The notes: a model not told the origin generated them from the letters alone. A stretch of DNA of 50,179 nucleotides from an uncultured Pirellulales bacterium (GCA_938015445.1 CALLPE010000056.1:1-50179); one strand, 5' to 3'. Counted from the stretch's first letter, positions 1 through 11,382 are shown. Numbers and translations: made by a program.

Positions 1-1302
1 GGCAGCACGACGGCGGCCCAAATCGTCAATTACATTAACAACCCAAACAACGGCATTAGCCAGTACTTCCGAGCACTGCTAGTGACTCCTGGTGCGGTCG
101 ACGGAGGCTCCAGCCGAACCACCGCTGCGGCCAGCTTGACCGTCCGAGCAGCCGCGGCCTACGCCGGGGCCGAGTGGAATGACGTAGCGATCGACGTCGG
201 CGTTGGCGACGTGGGCGGTGCGACGCCGCAAGTCGCTTGGGACAGCACCAACCGGGTGCTGCGGATTACCATCGACGACGACGAAACTACCACCGTCGCC
301 GACTTGTTGACCGCAATACAAAGTTACCAAATCAACGGTGCGGCTGTGTTTTCGGCGAGCACCAGCAGCACGCCAGGCCACTCCAGAACCCGGCTTTACG
401 GTGGCGCCGGGGCTGATATCGACGCCGCAGGCAACACCGGCAACACCGGCGGCAACACGCTGTACGATGACTTGGTGATCCAGCTTGCCGGCCGCGATGG
501 CGCCCAGGTATTCAGCTTCCAGGCGGGAGCCACCATAAACAGCATCGTTAGCGCAATCAACGCCCAGACCGACTCCACAGGCTTGGAAGCCACAATGAGC
601 GTCACCTCCGGCGCTGCCACGCTGCGCATCCGCAGCACCGAGTACGGCAGCGAAGCGTTCGTGGCCGCAGACATCATTAGCGAAGGCGTCAACGGTCGAT
701 TCGCCGATTTGCTCAGCGCCCGGCGCGCCACCGGCACCGACATCGTCGCTAGCGTCAACGGCATTGCAGCCAATGGACGCGGCAATACGCTGTCGCTCAA
801 CACTGCCATGCTAGCGATGACTGCGACGGTCGACGCTGGTTCCAGTACCGATTTCTCGTTTGTGATCACCGGCGGGGGGGCGACATTCCAGCTCGGCCCC
901 GATGTAGTCACCGCCCAGCAAACACGGATCGGCATCCCCAGTGTGAACACAGCCAATCTGGGCGGCAACCACGGACGGTTGTACCAGTTGGCCTCGGGCG
1001 AGTCGGCTTCGCTGGAAAACGACCCGACAAAGGCCATGCGGATCGTCGATGAAGTGATGACCAAGATCAACACCCTCCGCGGGCGTTTGGGCGCCTTCCA
1101 AAAGACGACCGTCGAGACCAACAACAAGACGCTCACCGATACGGTCGAAAACCTGATCTCTGCCGAGAGCCTGATCCGCGACGCCGACTTCGCCTCGGAA
1201 AGCGCGGCCCTGGTGCGGGCCCAGATTCTGGTGCAGTCCGGCACCGCGGTGCTGGCCATCGCCAACCGCAACCCAGAGGCGGTACTGGCCCTGTTGCGGT
1301 AA
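1..1302 (+). CDS. fliC: Flagellin, 3' part (5' end outside window)
   Basis: The reading frame is open from base 1, so the gene enters from the left; 433 residues are visible. The last 110 or so residues are the conserved flagellin C-terminal D1/D0 helices: a TLRGRLGAFQKTTVETN segment, then SAESLIRDADFASESA, then the terminal hydrophobic helix ending in LALLR. The upstream part is a Thr/Ala/Gly-rich variable region that would form the exposed filament domains. Flagellin is exported by the flagellar type III apparatus and polymerises into the filament. FlgL-type hook proteins share the helical ends, but the closing motif here is flagellin-like. A strong intrinsic terminator follows about 130 bases downstream. 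The FlgI-like gene at 5.7 kb is the only other flagellar-type gene in the window. Confidence 0.9.
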   Translation, partial: GSTTAAQIVNYINNPNNGISQYFRALLVTPGAVDGGSSRTTAAASLTVRAAAAYAGAEWNDVAIDVGVGDVGGATPQVAWDSTNRVLRITIDDDETTTVADLLTAIQSYQINGAAVFSASTSSTPGHSRTRLYGGAGADIDAAGNTGNTGGNTLYDDLVIQLAGRDGAQVFSFQAGATINSIVSAINAQTDSTGLEATMSVTSGAATLRIRSTEYGSEAFVAADIISEGVNGRFADLLSARRATGTDIVASVNGIAANGRGNTLSLNTAMLAMTATVDAGSSTDFSFVITGGGATFQLGPDVVTAQQTRIGIPSVNTANLGGNHGRLYQLASGESASLENDPTKAMRIVDEVMTKINTLRGRLGAFQKTTVETNNKTLTDTVENLISAESLIRDADFASESAALVRAQILVQSGTAVLAIANRNPEAVLALLR

Positions 1303-1665
1303 ACCGATAGGCCGTAGCCTCCGGTGGCACGGCTGGCTTGCTCAGCCGTTGTCAGCCGGTGGCGCGGCTGCGATTTTACCAGCGTAACACGGACACCCCA
1401 TCATCCCAATTGCCAGGATGGTCGATGCAACGCTCGTTCCTGTCATCGACGGGAGCGAGCGTTTTTTGTTGCCGCGCGGTGGTCCTGCGACAGCAGCGCA
1501 AGAGAGTGATTTCCCCGCGCGCGAAACCGGCAGCCGTTCGGCGCATGTGCAACTCACAACGTCTGCCCACTCCGTCGGCGCGATGAAATGATATATCGAT
1601 CGGCAATGCACCAGCGGCACTGCACCACGACGGACAGTGAGCGCCCTGTTACTGCTCGGTCCGCT
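1303..1665. other. Intergenic region between convergent flagellin and DUF3352-like genes
   Basis: Apart from the terminator at 1429-1467 nothing else is recognised. Short reading frames here lack ribosome binding sites and family resemblance. Confidence 0.6.
1429..1467 (+). terminator. Rho-independent terminator after flagellin
   Basis: A 10-bp stem (1431-1440 with 1452-1461, one G-T pair) closes an 11-base loop and is followed at once by six T at 1462-1467. It is the only obvious intrinsic terminator downstream of the flagellin gene and has the right polarity for it. Confidence 0.85.
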
Positions 1666-3498
1666 TTACTCCTCGGTCCGCTTCAGCGTAAAGGCGGTGT
1701 AGTGGATGCCCGTCTCGTCGTCCACCACCACGGCACCGCTGGGGGCCAGATACTTCTTGATCACCTCGAACGGCGGTAGGGGATTGTCTTTCAGAGCACT
1801 ATCCACCGCCCGCGCCAGCCGACTGCTTTCCGCAGCACGGCTCAGTTGCCCACGGGTCTGCTCGGAGCCTGCCATTTCGTACATGAAGCGCATTGCTTCT
1901 TCGGGCCGTTCGAAGCTGACCATCACCGGTTTAAGTCCCCGGGTACTGCGTTGGATGCGGCTGAGCACCAGCTTGAAATCCAACTCGTCGGCCAGCGTGT
2001 TTTGCTTTTCGGCCAAGGTGCGGATAACTTTTTCGTACAAGGCGGGCCGGGTGGCCATGATCAAGCAGTCGTCCACGATTCCGATGCACGGCTGGGGCGG
2101 ACTAGGCCGGTTGCGCGGTCGGAGGTCCGGTTGCGGCTGGGCTTGTGGCGGGAACTGGTCGGCCGGAGGCTGCTGCTGTTGTTCCCGGCCGGGACGCACC
2201 TCCACCTGAAAGTATTCCCGGCCCGACAGGCTCTTGCGCGTCATCCGATCGGCGAACTTCTCGGCCAATTTTTCCAAAGATTTTTTGGCCAATTCGGCGT
2301 CTTTAAGCTTCAGAGCGTAGAGCTGTACTTGACTATCGATGGTGATCGGCCGCTGTATCCAGTTGATAATGGTAATGCGTCCCTCCAGGGCCGGCAACAA
2401 ATCTTTGTCGAACTCCAGTCCGGTGGCTCCCATCATCCGCTCGAGCAAGTCGCGGCCGAAAGCCCCCTCGCCGCGAAAGCTGTCGTACAACGTGCCCAGC
2501 GTGCTATAGGTAGTTTCGATGTTCCACTTCAGCGTGGTGTAGCCAGCAACGTCGGCGGGAACCCAGGGTTCAGGCGTAGGATCGACCGGCTCGAAAGCGA
2601 TCATCTTGATTATGCCGGAGCGAGGGGAGTCCAGCGCGATGTGCACTTGAGCGATCGACTCGAACCCGCCCACGTCCAGTGCCACCGTGCCGCCGATGGC
2701 CGTCAGACCATCCAGCCCCAACGCCGGCAGTATTGCCAAAGAAAGCTGCGCTTGGGTGTTACCACGGGCAAGCGCACGTGCTAAGCCGAGTGGATCAACG
2801 AACCACACGGCTTGCGGTTTGTCGTCTTTACCCCAGCGGCAGCGATTGATTATGCCGGCATAGCGCGGGTTTTCGGCCAGGGTAAGTCCTTTGGGGCCAC
2901 CCCAATTGTCCAGCAGACCGCGCAACACGCCAGCGTCGGTGCCGATGACAATGTTGTTGTCTTTCTCGAAATACACCGCCCGTGGTTGCTGGCCCGGCAG
3001 GTTGTCGAGGATTATCAGTTTCGTATCCCCGACGCTCTCCTCGCTCTTGGTCGCGCCCGACTCCTCGAGCATGGCCGTGCCCCGCTCCAGCAGTTTCCGG
3101 GCGTTGGCGATCTGATTGCCCACATCCATCAGCATCACAAAGGCCGGCGGCGAATCCTTGGGCGCCACGATGGCAATGGCGACTTCGCCCTGCGGCAAGG
3201 CCAGCAACTCGCTTAGCCCAAGACCGATTTGGTCCTTCATCTCGTCGACCACCTGACCGAGCGAGCCGTAAAGGCCGTCGACGACCGGTTTCATCTGCGG
3301 GTCTTGGATCATCTTGCCCAGCGAAGTGGTCATAAAACGCTCGACGGTCTGACGGGCATCGAAGACCGTGAGCACGGCCATGGTGCTATCGGGCAGCAGA
3401 CGACTGGCCTGCGGTCGGCCAGAAGCGGCGTGCGCCAGTTGGCAGACCATTAACATCGCCGCCACGCAACATACTGCTAGTCGCTTCTGAGATGACAT
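1666..3498 (-). CDS. Secreted DUF3352-like planctomycete protein
   Basis: A 610-residue protein. The start is placed at the ATG at 3498 because a GGAGGG ribosome binding site lies about 8 bases upstream and a clean signal peptide follows (basic MSSQKR, hydrophobic core, AHAAS cleavage region). The mature part resembles DUF3352-type proteins of planctomycetes: repeated alpha/beta segments evaluating small hydrophobic folds, for example LPDSTMAVLTVFDARQTVER near the N-terminus. A Gln/Pro-rich linker near residue 450 separates the halves. No catalytic motif is visible. Function unknown; probably periplasmic or cell-envelope. It stands alone on the minus strand. Confidence 0.7.
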   Translation of the reverse strand: MSSQKRLAVCCVAAMLMVCQLAHAASGRPQASRLLPDSTMAVLTVFDARQTVERFMTTSLGKMIQDPQMKPVVDGLYGSLGQVVDEMKDQIGLGLSELLALPQGEVAIAIVAPKDSPPAFVMLMDVGNQIANARKLLERGTAMLEESGATKSEESVGDTKLIILDNLPGQQPRAVYFEKDNNIVIGTDAGVLRGLLDNWGGPKGLTLAENPRYAGIINRCRWGKDDKPQAVWFVDPLGLARALARGNTQAQLSLAILPALGLDGLTAIGGTVALDVGGFESIAQVHIALDSPRSGIIKMIAFEPVDPTPEPWVPADVAGYTTLKWNIETTYSTLGTLYDSFRGEGAFGRDLLERMMGATGLEFDKDLLPALEGRITIINWIQRPITIDSQVQLYALKLKDAELAKKSLEKLAEKFADRMTRKSLSGREYFQVEVRPGREQQQQPPADQFPPQAQPQPDLRPRNRPSPPQPCIGIVDDCLIMATRPALYEKVIRTLAEKQNTLADELDFKLVLSRIQRSTRGLKPVMVSFERPEEAMRFMYEMAGSEQTRGQLSRAAESSRLARAVDSALKDNPLPPFEVIKKYLAPSGAVVVDDETGIHYTAFTLKRTEE

Positions 3499-3897
3499 AC
3501 GTTTACCCTCCGCCTTAGTGGCACTTTCGAATCGCAAAGAAGATGTGCGGTCGCTGGAATGCGGTCTGGAGCTTGCGTGCAACTCCCGACGGCGGCGGCC
3601 ACGGGACTTCCCGCTTCCAGCCGATTAGCAGTGCGCCAGTGCGACGGCCGCGCACGGCCCATCACTGCCCATATCTATTCGCAATAGCTGGGCGATTATT
3701 GGCCCCCCGACCGAAAAAACGATTATTTGCTCCTCGACGCAGCACAACTATCAGTCTATCCGGTTAGACCAAGCCATGGTACCGCGCTGCATCTTTTTAT
3801 TTGGCGCAGCGGGGATTAAAGTAACATTCGGGGGACGAACCGCTTATGTTGCGTGTGCGGACGTGGGCTGGGACTGCTGAAAAAAGGGAAGCTGGCC

Positions 3898-4917
3898 ATG
3901 CCACTTGACATTCGATGCGAGCATTGCCACGGTACTTTCCGGCTGGCCGACAAAGCAGTGGAGAAGTTCTCCGGAAAGAAGGTCAAGTGCCCCACGTGCA
4001 AACAGTCGATCCTGATTCCGGCACAGCCATCGGGAGGAAGCGAGTCGTCGGGCGAAGTGGCCCAATCGGGTCAGATGGCGGCGGTAGAGCCGAAGCCCGA
4101 ACCGCCGGCGCCAGCTTTTGAAAAGTCTTCGGCCGCGGGTGGAGCCGGCGCGCCGGCGAAGGCCGCAAAAAAGGCTACAGCAGATAAATGGTACCTTCAA
4201 ACCGAAGAAGGCGAGCAATACGGCCCGGTCAGCAAAGCCGAACTGGATCAATGGCTAGCCGAGGGACGCATCGACGCGTCGTGCCAAATATTGTGCGAAG
4301 GCTGGGACCAGTGGCGTTGGGCCGAAGACGTCTATCCGGCATTGGCCCAGGCGGCAGCGCAGCAGCCGATCATAGACACCAGCGGAGGGAAAACAAGTGG
4401 TGCGGCCGAGGGGCCGGTTATCGGGCCCGTGGAATCCCCACAGGCCGCACCGGTTGCCATACTTGCCGAAGAGCGGGAAGGCGTCGTCACAGTATCGCGC
4501 AGCATCCGCCGTTCGATGCAAGAGACCCGTCCGTGGGTAATGCTGATGGCCATCTTGGGGCTGATTAGTAACGGAATTCTGTTATTAGTTGGGCTTCTGG
4601 CGGTGTTAAGCATGGCGATAGCCGCGGTAGTATTGGGGCTGGCGGTGGCGCCGGTCTGGCTGACAAGTCCAATACTGGGGTTAATAGGGTCCTATTTGCT
4701 GTTGTCGTATGGAATGCGCATTGGCGATTTTTGCCGCCGCGATGGCGTGCGCGAGCTTGAAGCGGCCATTGACGCTCAGAAATCGTTCTGGAAGTTCACG
4801 GGCATCGTCGTACTGGTGGTATTGGGACTAGCGTTGGTAACTGTCGTGTTGGTTCTGGCCATAGGCGGGTTGGCAGCCTTGGGTGTTGCTGGCGCAGCCC
4901 GAGCGACAGCCCGGTAA
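3898..4917 (+). CDS. Zinc-ribbon / GYF_2 domain membrane protein
   Basis: A 339-residue protein with three parts. Residues 1-40 form an MJ0042-type zinc ribbon with two CxxC-like pairs (RCEHC and KCPTC). Residues about 95-150 match the GYF_2 domain common in planctomycetes and other bacteria ([20 protein letters not shown], then a Trp-rich WDQWRW end). The C-terminal third has three to four hydrophobic segments. The segments are joined by Ala/Pro-rich linkers. The ATG at 3898 is chosen over an in-frame upstream start because the zinc ribbon begins directly after it and an AAGGGAAG site precedes it. The role is unknown; GYF_2 domains usually bind peptides or neighbouring membrane proteins. The last codons are followed by yidD about 160 bases on. 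Confidence 0.75.
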   Translation: MPLDIRCEHCHGTFRLADKAVEKFSGKKVKCPTCKQSILIPAQPSGGSESSGEVAQSGQMAAVEPKPEPPAPAFEKSSAAGGAGAPAKAAKKATADKWYLQTEEGEQYGPVSKAELDQWLAEGRIDASCQILCEGWDQWRWAEDVYPALAQAAAQQPIIDTSGGKTSGAAEGPVIGPVESPQAAPVAILAEEREGVVTVSRSIRRSMQETRPWVMLMAILGLISNGILLLVGLLAVLSMAIAAVVLGLAVAPVWLTSPILGLIGSYLLLSYGMRIGDFCRRDGVRELEAAIDAQKSFWKFTGIVVLVVLGLALVTVVLVLAIGGLAALGVAGAARATAR

Positions 4918-5080
4918 GCGGCAAGCGTTGCTGTTAGCAAGCGTTGCTGTTAGAACGGCGCGCCCGGCCCGAGGTGCCATCGAGCGGCACAATTGTAAGC
5001 AAGTGGCGCTGGGTGCATCGCGGATGTTCAGCCTGGCCGTGGCAGATGGTTTTCTTGTCCGTGGTGGATTCTGCTTAGCC

Positions 5081-5320
5081 ATGCGCGGCCGAATTGGGAT
5101 TATCCTGCGGTTGCCCAGTATATTGCTGATCGGTCTGGTCAAGCTGTACCAGTGGACTCTCAGCCCGATGCTAGGGCGGTATTGCCGTTTTGAACCGACG
5201 TGTAGTCAGTATTTCATCGAGGCGGTGCGGAAGTACGGGGCGATACGCGGGTCGCTTCGTGGTGTGTGGCGGATTATCCGCTGCAACCCTTGGACGCCCG
5301 GTGGATACGACCCGCCCTGA
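5081..5320 (+). CDS. yidD: YidD membrane protein insertion efficiency factor
   Basis: A 79-residue protein of normal YidD length. It carries the family core: an amphipathic N-terminal helix, [20 protein letters not shown], then [18 protein letters not shown] and the closing [12 protein letters not shown]. The three conserved cysteines are present. YidD is a small inner-membrane-associated protein that helps YidC-dependent insertion. The frame is open further upstream, but the ATG at 5081 gives the family length. Unlike in many bacteria, it is not next to rpmH, rnpA and yidC here. Confidence 0.93.
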   Translation: MRGRIGIILRLPSILLIGLVKLYQWTLSPMLGRYCRFEPTCSQYFIEAVRKYGAIRGSLRGVWRIIRCNPWTPGGYDPP

Positions 5321-5661
5321 CTGTGATCGGGGTCACGGCGGCACGCGCAATCCTTCTGGAGGCCCTGGCCGGTACAACCTGCGCTGACTATCCACTGGCA
5401 CTTGCCTTTCTCATTTTGTGCATATTGTGTATTCTAGCTATCTTTCCGGAACGATTTGGCTAGCGTCGTTCCCGACTTGACCCTGCTGGGGCGAGTCGGT
5501 ATCGTTGCTGCCCCGGTTGCTCCGGTCGCAGGCTGCCCGATGAGCTGCGCGTATGGCGCGCGGCACGTATCATGTGTGTTCGGGCGTATCGTGTGCGTTG
5601 GGGCGTTTCAGAACAGGGCAGCTATCAACAGGTTGCGTCGAAACCAGGGAGACTGACCGAC
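5321..5661. other. Intergenic region upstream of the FlgI-like gene
   Basis: Nothing recognised. A short AT-richer stretch around 5408-5445 could hold a promoter, but no convincing pair of boxes was found. Confidence 0.4.
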
Positions 5662-7473
5662 ATGGATCGTCGAGCCGTCGTGCTGGTGTTGGTGGCAGCA
5701 TTTTTCATCGGCGGCTGTACCTTGCTGGAAAAGCCAACCGTCCGCTCTCAAAGTCCCGAGGACGACCCGGCCGTCAACGCCCGACTGGTCGGCGACATGG
5801 CAGTACCGACGGGGATGCACGCCGTGCGGGTAGAGGCGATCGGGTTGGTCACCGGGTTGGCCGGCACCGGCAGCGATCCTGGGCCGTCGCCGCAGCGAGC
5901 AGTGCTGATCGACGAAATGAAAGCCCGCGGTGTCCACAACCCCAATGCACTGTTGGCCTCCAAGAACGTGTCGCTGGTATTGGTGCAGGCATGGCTGCGT
6001 CCGGGCATTCAAAAGGGAGACCGGTTCGATGTCGAACTGCGCGTCCCCAATCGCAGCGAAACTAAGAGCCTTCGCGGCGGTTACTTGCTCGAGACCCGGC
6101 TGAAAGAAATGGCTGCCCTGCCCGACGGAATGATCCACACCGGACACGAATGGGGTATCGCGCAAGGGCCGGTGCTGGTCGATCCGGCGGCCGACGGGAG
6201 CAAGGATTTGGTGTCGGCGACTCGCGGTCGGGTGTTGGCCGGGGGCGTGTGTCTGCGCTCGCGGAAGCTGGGGCTGGTGTTATTGCCGGAGCACCAAAGC
6301 GTATTCAACAGCTCGCGCATCGCCAACGCCGTCAACCGGCGATTCTACACGTTCGACCGGGGCATTCAGACCGGCGTAGCCACGGCGAAGACCGATAACC
6401 TGATCGACCTTACGGTACATCCTCGCTACAAGGACAACGTCGCCCGCTACATGGCCGTTGTGCGCTCGATCGCTCTGGAGGAGTCGGAGACCGAACGGGT
6501 GGCGCGTCTGAGAAAGCTCGAACAGTATCTGCTCGATCCCGACACAGCCCCCCAGGCCGCTTTGCAACTAGAAGCCATCGGCCCGCAAGCCGTGCCCGTG
6601 CTGAAAAAAGGCCTCGGCTCGCCCAGCGTGGAAGTACAGTTCTACGCGGCTGAAGCACTAGCGTATATGGACGAACGCGAGGCGGCCGAACCGCTGGGCC
6701 GCATCGCCCGACAGGAACCAGCCTTCCGCGTTTTCGCCCTGACGGCCCTGAGCACCATGAACGAGTTTGCCGCCTACGAACAACTGCGCGACATGCTTTC
6801 GCTTTCCAGTGCCGAGACGCGCTACGGGGCCTTCCGCGCGCTGTGGACCATGAATCCAAAAGACCCGCTGGTGGCCGGCGAAAAAATAACCAGCGACTTC
6901 GGTTATCACGTGCTCGATGTGGGCGGGCCGCCGATGATCCACGTTACCCGAAACCGACGGCCAGAAGTGGTCATCTTCGGCAAAGACCAGCGCTTCGCCA
7001 CCCCGTTGGTGCTCAACGCCGGCAACAATATCATGATCACAACCGTTGGGCCGAACGAGCTTTCGGTGGCCAAGTTCGCGGTGGGCCAGGCCGATCAGAA
7101 GCGCATCGTTTCCACGCGGGTGGACGAGGTGTTGCGGGCAGTGATCGAACTGGGTGGCACATACCCGGACATCGTCCAGGCTCTTCAGGAAGCCAAAGCT
7201 GCCGGCGTGCTGCCCGGCCGCTTCGAAGTCGACGCCCTGCCCGAAGCTGGCCGCACTTACCAGCGAGTGGCCGCTGCCGGTTCGCCTGCCGCGGCAGAGG
7301 TTGCAGCCGACAGCCCGGCCCCGGAACTTTTCGAGCAACGAGGCAAACAGGCCGCTTCGACCGGCGACCCGATGCGGACGGCTGTTGCGGCAAATAGCAC
7401 CGCCGAGAGCGATGACGAACCGAAGGGGAAGTCGTCGGGTAGTTGGCTGCGTAGAATACTGCGACTGAAATAG
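5662..7473 (+). CDS. FlgI-like (flagellar P-ring) lipoprotein with HEAT-type repeats
   Basis: A 603-residue protein. The ATG at 5662 follows a GGGAG site and starts a lipoprotein signal (MDRRAVVLVL... FIGGCT) with the lipobox cysteine near residue 19. Residues about 40-270 resemble FlgI, the flagellar P-ring protein: VEAIGLVTGLAGTGSDPGPS, a central barrel with KGDRFDVELRVP, and a SGxxR-like LRGGYLL turn. Residues about 290-420 are helical repeats of the HEAT/PBS type (QAVPVLKKGLGSP, VQFYAAEALAYMDEREAAEPL). A second beta-rich part follows and the C-terminus is basic. Canonical FlgI is about 370 residues with a cleaved signal peptide and no HEAT repeats, so this is either a planctomycete P-ring variant or a FlgI-derived envelope protein. 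Confidence 0.75.
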   Translation: MDRRAVVLVLVAAFFIGGCTLLEKPTVRSQSPEDDPAVNARLVGDMAVPTGMHAVRVEAIGLVTGLAGTGSDPGPSPQRAVLIDEMKARGVHNPNALLASKNVSLVLVQAWLRPGIQKGDRFDVELRVPNRSETKSLRGGYLLETRLKEMAALPDGMIHTGHEWGIAQGPVLVDPAADGSKDLVSATRGRVLAGGVCLRSRKLGLVLLPEHQSVFNSSRIANAVNRRFYTFDRGIQTGVATAKTDNLIDLTVHPRYKDNVARYMAVVRSIALEESETERVARLRKLEQYLLDPDTAPQAALQLEAIGPQAVPVLKKGLGSPSVEVQFYAAEALAYMDEREAAEPLGRIARQEPAFRVFALTALSTMNEFAAYEQLRDMLSLSSAETRYGAFRALWTMNPKDPLVAGEKITSDFGYHVLDVGGPPMIHVTRNRRPEVVIFGKDQRFATPLVLNAGNNIMITTVGPNELSVAKFAVGQADQKRIVSTRVDEVLRAVIELGGTYPDIVQALQEAKAAGVLPGRFEVDALPEAGRTYQRVAAAGSPAAAEVAADSPAPELFEQRGKQAASTGDPMRTAVAANSTAESDDEPKGKSSGSWLRRILRLK

Positions 7474-7764
7474 GTGAATCGCTGGAAGCCGCCCACCTGG
7501 TAGCCGGACTCCCCCGCTCGGCACAGATGCGGCAATGCGGGTCGAGCGAGCAGTGTAGTGGCTTGTCTGTCGGTATGGTTGCGGCAGCGGCAAACCCGCC
7601 TGGTACAGCGTAGAACACCGGTTCGGAGCGGTCAACATTGGTCAGCCAGTCAACAGCAGCCGGCCCATAGCGGTGCCCAACCAACAGCAGCGGTTGGCCA
7701 ATAATGGCGGACGAACAGCCAACAGCGGCGGTGGCAAACGACAGCCTTTGCAGGTAGCGATGCT

Positions 7765-10700
7765 ATGCTCAAGGCCCTGGAACTTGTGGGATTCAAGAGC
7801 TTTGCCGACCGCACCCGGTTCGAGTTCCCGCCGGGCATCACCGTGATTGTCGGCCCGAACGGCTCGGGCAAGTCGAACATCGTCGACGCGATCAAATGGG
7901 TGCTGGGCGAGCAGAGCGTGAAGAGTCTGCGCGGGCAGGAGATGTCGGACGTTATTTTCAACGGTTCCGACACGCGGCGCGGTCTGAATGCCGCCGAAAT
8001 CACCCTCACGCTGGACAATTCAAAGCGCCTGCTGCCCATCGACACCGCCGAAGTGCAAATTACCCGCCGCATCTATCGTGGCGGCGAAGGCGAATATCTG
8101 ATAAACCGCAATCCGGCGCGCTTGCGCGACATCCGCGACCTGCTGGCGGGCACGGGATTGGGCGCGCTGGCATATTGCGTCATCGAGCAGGGGCGCGTGG
8201 ATGCTTTGCTTCAGTCGTCGCCGGCAGACCGACGAGTGATCCTGGAGGAGGCAGCCGGGATCAGTCGCTTTCGGGTCAAGAAGCTGGAGTCGTTGCGACG
8301 GCTGGAGCGAGTAGAGCAGAACCTGCTGCGGCTGAAAGACATCGTCGACGAAGTCGAAAACCGGTTACGCACCGTCCGCCAACAGGCCGGCAAAGCCCGA
8401 CGCTATAAACAATACGCCGACCGGCTACAGCAGCTTCGCACACAGGTGGCGCTGGTGGATTGGCGGCGGCTGAGCCAGCGTTTGGCCGAACATCAAGCGA
8501 GCATTCAGACGCTGGAACAGCAGCGCGATAGCTCGGTAGCCGCTACCACGGCAATGCAGGCGCGCTTGTCCGAATCGGCTTTGCGCATCGAGCAACTCAA
8601 CCTGTCTGTGCATCACGTCGAGGCTCAAATCGCCACGCACCGGGAAAAGATCGCTTCGGCCGAGTCGGCCATCGCTCATCATCACGCGCGGCTGCGAGAC
8701 CTGGAGGAAGAAATCGCCCGCTACCGCCGCCAAAACGTGGCGCTGGCCCTTCGCGCCAGCGAGGCCGAGCAGCAGTTCGCTGCCGCCGACATGGAACTAC
8801 GGGCCGCCCAGCGCCAGCAGCAGCAAATCGCCAGCCGCGTGGCCGAGCACCAGCAACAGTTGGCCGAGCTTACCGCGCAGCTAGAAACGCTGCGTGCTGA
8901 AAGCCAGCGACGTCGCACGGCGCTGCTGGAAAAGATGCGCGGCGCGGCGGCGCTGGAAAGCCAACTGGCCGGCTTGGAAAGCCGACTGGCGGCGGCCGAC
9001 TCTGCCCGCTCTGCCTGTCGCCAGCGTCTGGCTGAAGCGACTAGCCAACTGGGGTTGCTGGAACAAAACTTGCATCACCTGGCTGAAGAGGCAGAGCAGC
9101 TTGCCCAGCAAGCGGTCCAGCAAGAGTCGTCCTTGTCGGCTGCCGCTGCACGGCTGGCCCAGTTGCAGTCCGAGCACGTCAAACGCCAGCAGGAATTGAC
9201 CGATCTGCATCGGCAGCGCACCGCAGCGGCCGAACGTGCAGCCGTGCTGGAAGAACTGCAACGCCGCGAACAAGGGCTTGCCGCCGGCGTGCAAGCGATA
9301 ATCCAAGCGGCAGGCCAGCAGTCTGGGGCCACTTTGGCCGGCGTTTGCGGACTGGTGGCCGATCTGATCGACGTCCCGCTGGAAACCGCCCCTTTGATCG
9401 ACGCCGCCCTGGGACCGGCCGCGGAATATCTGGTGGTGGAAAGCAGCCAGCCGATCCGCAAGTTCCTCCAAGACGACTCCCACCGGCTGGATGCCCGTGT
9501 GGGGTTCGTTTTCTTAGACCGGATGTCTGGCTCACCCTCGGATGGCGGTGCTGGCTCGGCGCAGGCGTCGCTGGCTGTCGAAACGCACCCGGGTGTAGTC
9601 GCCCGCGCCGCTCGCCTGGTAAGCACCGAGCCGCGCTACCGGCCAGTTGTGGAACATTTGCTGGGCCAAACCTTTGTGGTGGAAAACCTGGCTGTGGCTT
9701 TCGAGTTGGCCGAGGCGCAGCCGGGAAAGTTTTCGCTAGTCACGTTGGCCGGCGAATTGCTGGCCGCCGACGGAACGCTGATCGCCGGCCCGCGAAACGA
9801 CAATTCCGGGTTGATTTCGCGCCGCAGCCAGCTCCGCGCCGTGCAAGCGCAGCTTTCCCAATTGGACCAGACGATCCAGCTTGCCTCCACTGCCGCGGAA
9901 CAACTGCAACGGGAAATTTCGGCGCAGCAACACCAGTTGCAGATTGCCGCGGCCAGTCACCGACAGACCAGCCAGTTGCTGGCGCAGCGCAGGTTGCAGC
10001 TTTCGGCCGCTGAACAGCGGCGCGCCGAAGCCCAACAGCAACGCAGCTTGGCAGAGGCCGAATTACGCGAGGCCGAAAACCAGCATCAGCAGCTCGCCGC
10101 TCAGCGTGCCGAGCTGCGTCCGCAGCTCCAGCAAGCCGAGGCGCTGGTGGCCGAAATGGAATCCCAACTGGCTGCTCTGGCCGAGCAAACCGAACTGCTT
10201 GAAGGCCGGCGTCAGGAACTTCTCGACCTGCAAACCAAACTGCGCGTGGAATTGGCCAAAAGCGAGCAGCGCACCGGCGGCCTGCAAGCAGCCATCCAGC
10301 AGCTCGAGCAAGCCCGGCAGGAGCGCCAGCGGGCAATCGCCGATACGATTCAACGGCTGGACGAGTGCCTGGCGCGCGCTGAGCAAACCCGGTGGGAGAT
10401 ACTGCGGGCCGAATCGGAAATCGCCGAACTGTACTTGGCCAAAGAGAAGCTGGCCGCAGAGGCAGTCGGTTTGCTCCAGCAGCGTCAAACGCTGCGCGAG
10501 GAGCAGGAACAGTTGCAAAACCGGGTGCAGCAATTGCAGGCCGAGCTGCGCAGGATCGAGCGGCAGCTACACGCCGAAGAAATGGCCGCCGGACAAATCG
10601 GTTTGCAACGCTCGACGCTGGCCGACCGGATGCGCGAAGAGTACGACCTGGACCTGCCATCGCTGGAAAAAACCCATTCGGCCGAAGACCCGCGCCAACG

Positions 10701-11382
10701 CGAGGAAGTCCAGGAGGAAATCGACCAGTTGCGCCGCAAGCTGAACAACCTGGGCAATGTGAATCTAGAAGCTCTGGAGGAATTGGAGCAGCTCGAAAGC
10801 CGTTACAAGACCTTGTCCGACCAATACAACGATCTGAGCGAAGCCAAATCCTCGCTAGAACGGATCATCCAGAAAATCAACGCCGACAGCAGGCGAATGT
10901 TTGCGGAGACGCTGGACCGGGTGCGCGGGCATTTCCAGTCGCTGTTCCGCGAGTTGTTCGGCGGGGGCTTCAGCGACATCGTGCTGGAAGAAGGAGTCGA
11001 TATTCTGGAAAGCGGTATCGAAATCGTCGCCCGGCCCCCAGGCAAGGAGTTGCGTAGCATCTCGCTGCTGAGCGGTGGCGAAAAGACGCTCACTGCCGTG
11101 GCGCTGCTGCTGGCCATCTTCCGCAGTCACCCCAGCCCGTTCTGCGTGCTCGACGAAGTGGACGCCGCGCTGGACGAGGCCAATATCGACCGCTTCATCC
11201 AGGTGCTGCGCGACTTTCTGTCGGCCACCCAGTTCATCATCGTCACCCATTCCAAGAAGACCATGACTTGCGCCAACACGATCTACGGGGTGACAATGCA
11301 AGAGTCGGGCGTGTCGAAACAGGTTTCGGTCCGCTTCGAGGACGTCAGCGAAGATGGCCGAATACTGATTTCGGCAGCCTGA
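7765..11382 (+). CDS. smc: Chromosome partition protein SMC
   Basis: A 1205-residue SMC ATPase of typical length. The N-terminal head has Walker A GPNGSGKS at residues 30-37 and a Q-loop region. Long Gln/Glu/Ala-rich coiled coils flank a hinge at about residues 500-650 ([22 protein letters not shown]). The C-terminal head carries the signature [11 protein letters not shown] and Walker B with [18 protein letters not shown] dimers, with ScpA and ScpB, organise and help segregate the nucleoid. The gene is intact. No scp genes lie beside it; the next gene is convergent. The start is the first Met of the conserved [15 protein letters not shown] beginning. Confidence 0.97.
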   Translation: MLKALELVGFKSFADRTRFEFPPGITVIVGPNGSGKSNIVDAIKWVLGEQSVKSLRGQEMSDVIFNGSDTRRGLNAAEITLTLDNSKRLLPIDTAEVQITRRIYRGGEGEYLINRNPARLRDIRDLLAGTGLGALAYCVIEQGRVDALLQSSPADRRVILEEAAGISRFRVKKLESLRRLERVEQNLLRLKDIVDEVENRLRTVRQQAGKARRYKQYADRLQQLRTQVALVDWRRLSQRLAEHQASIQTLEQQRDSSVAATTAMQARLSESALRIEQLNLSVHHVEAQIATHREKIASAESAIAHHHARLRDLEEEIARYRRQNVALALRASEAEQQFAAADMELRAAQRQQQQIASRVAEHQQQLAELTAQLETLRAESQRRRTALLEKMRGAAALESQLAGLESRLAAADSARSACRQRLAEATSQLGLLEQNLHHLAEEAEQLAQQAVQQESSLSAAAARLAQLQSEHVKRQQELTDLHRQRTAAAERAAVLEELQRREQGLAAGVQAIIQAAGQQSGATLAGVCGLVADLIDVPLETAPLIDAALGPAAEYLVVESSQPIRKFLQDDSHRLDARVGFVFLDRMSGSPSDGGAGSAQASLAVETHPGVVARAARLVSTEPRYRPVVEHLLGQTFVVENLAVAFELAEAQPGKFSLVTLAGELLAADGTLIAGPRNDNSGLISRRSQLRAVQAQLSQLDQTIQLASTAAEQLQREISAQQHQLQIAAASHRQTSQLLAQRRLQLSAAEQRRAEAQQQRSLAEAELREAENQHQQLAAQRAELRPQLQQAEALVAEMESQLAALAEQTELLEGRRQELLDLQTKLRVELAKSEQRTGGLQAAIQQLEQARQERQRAIADTIQRLDECLARAEQTRWEILRAESEIAELYLAKEKLAAEAVGLLQQRQTLREEQEQLQNRVQQLQAELRRIERQLHAEEMAAGQIGLQRSTLADRMREEYDLDLPSLEKTHSAEDPRQREEVQEEIDQLRRKLNNLGNVNLEALEELEQLESRYKTLSDQYNDLSEAKSSLERIIQKINADSRRMFAETLDRVRGHFQSLFRELFGGGFSDIVLEEGVDILESGIEIVARPPGKELRSISLLSGGEKTLTAVALLLAIFRSHPSPFCVLDEVDAALDEANIDRFIQVLRDFLSATQFIIVTHSKKTMTCANTIYGVTMQESGVSKQVSVRFEDVSEDGRILISAA

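Noticed and set aside
396..1271. Long minus-strand frame opposite flagellin
   Set aside because: Shadow of the flagellin gene; the plus frame has the conserved flagellin C-terminus.
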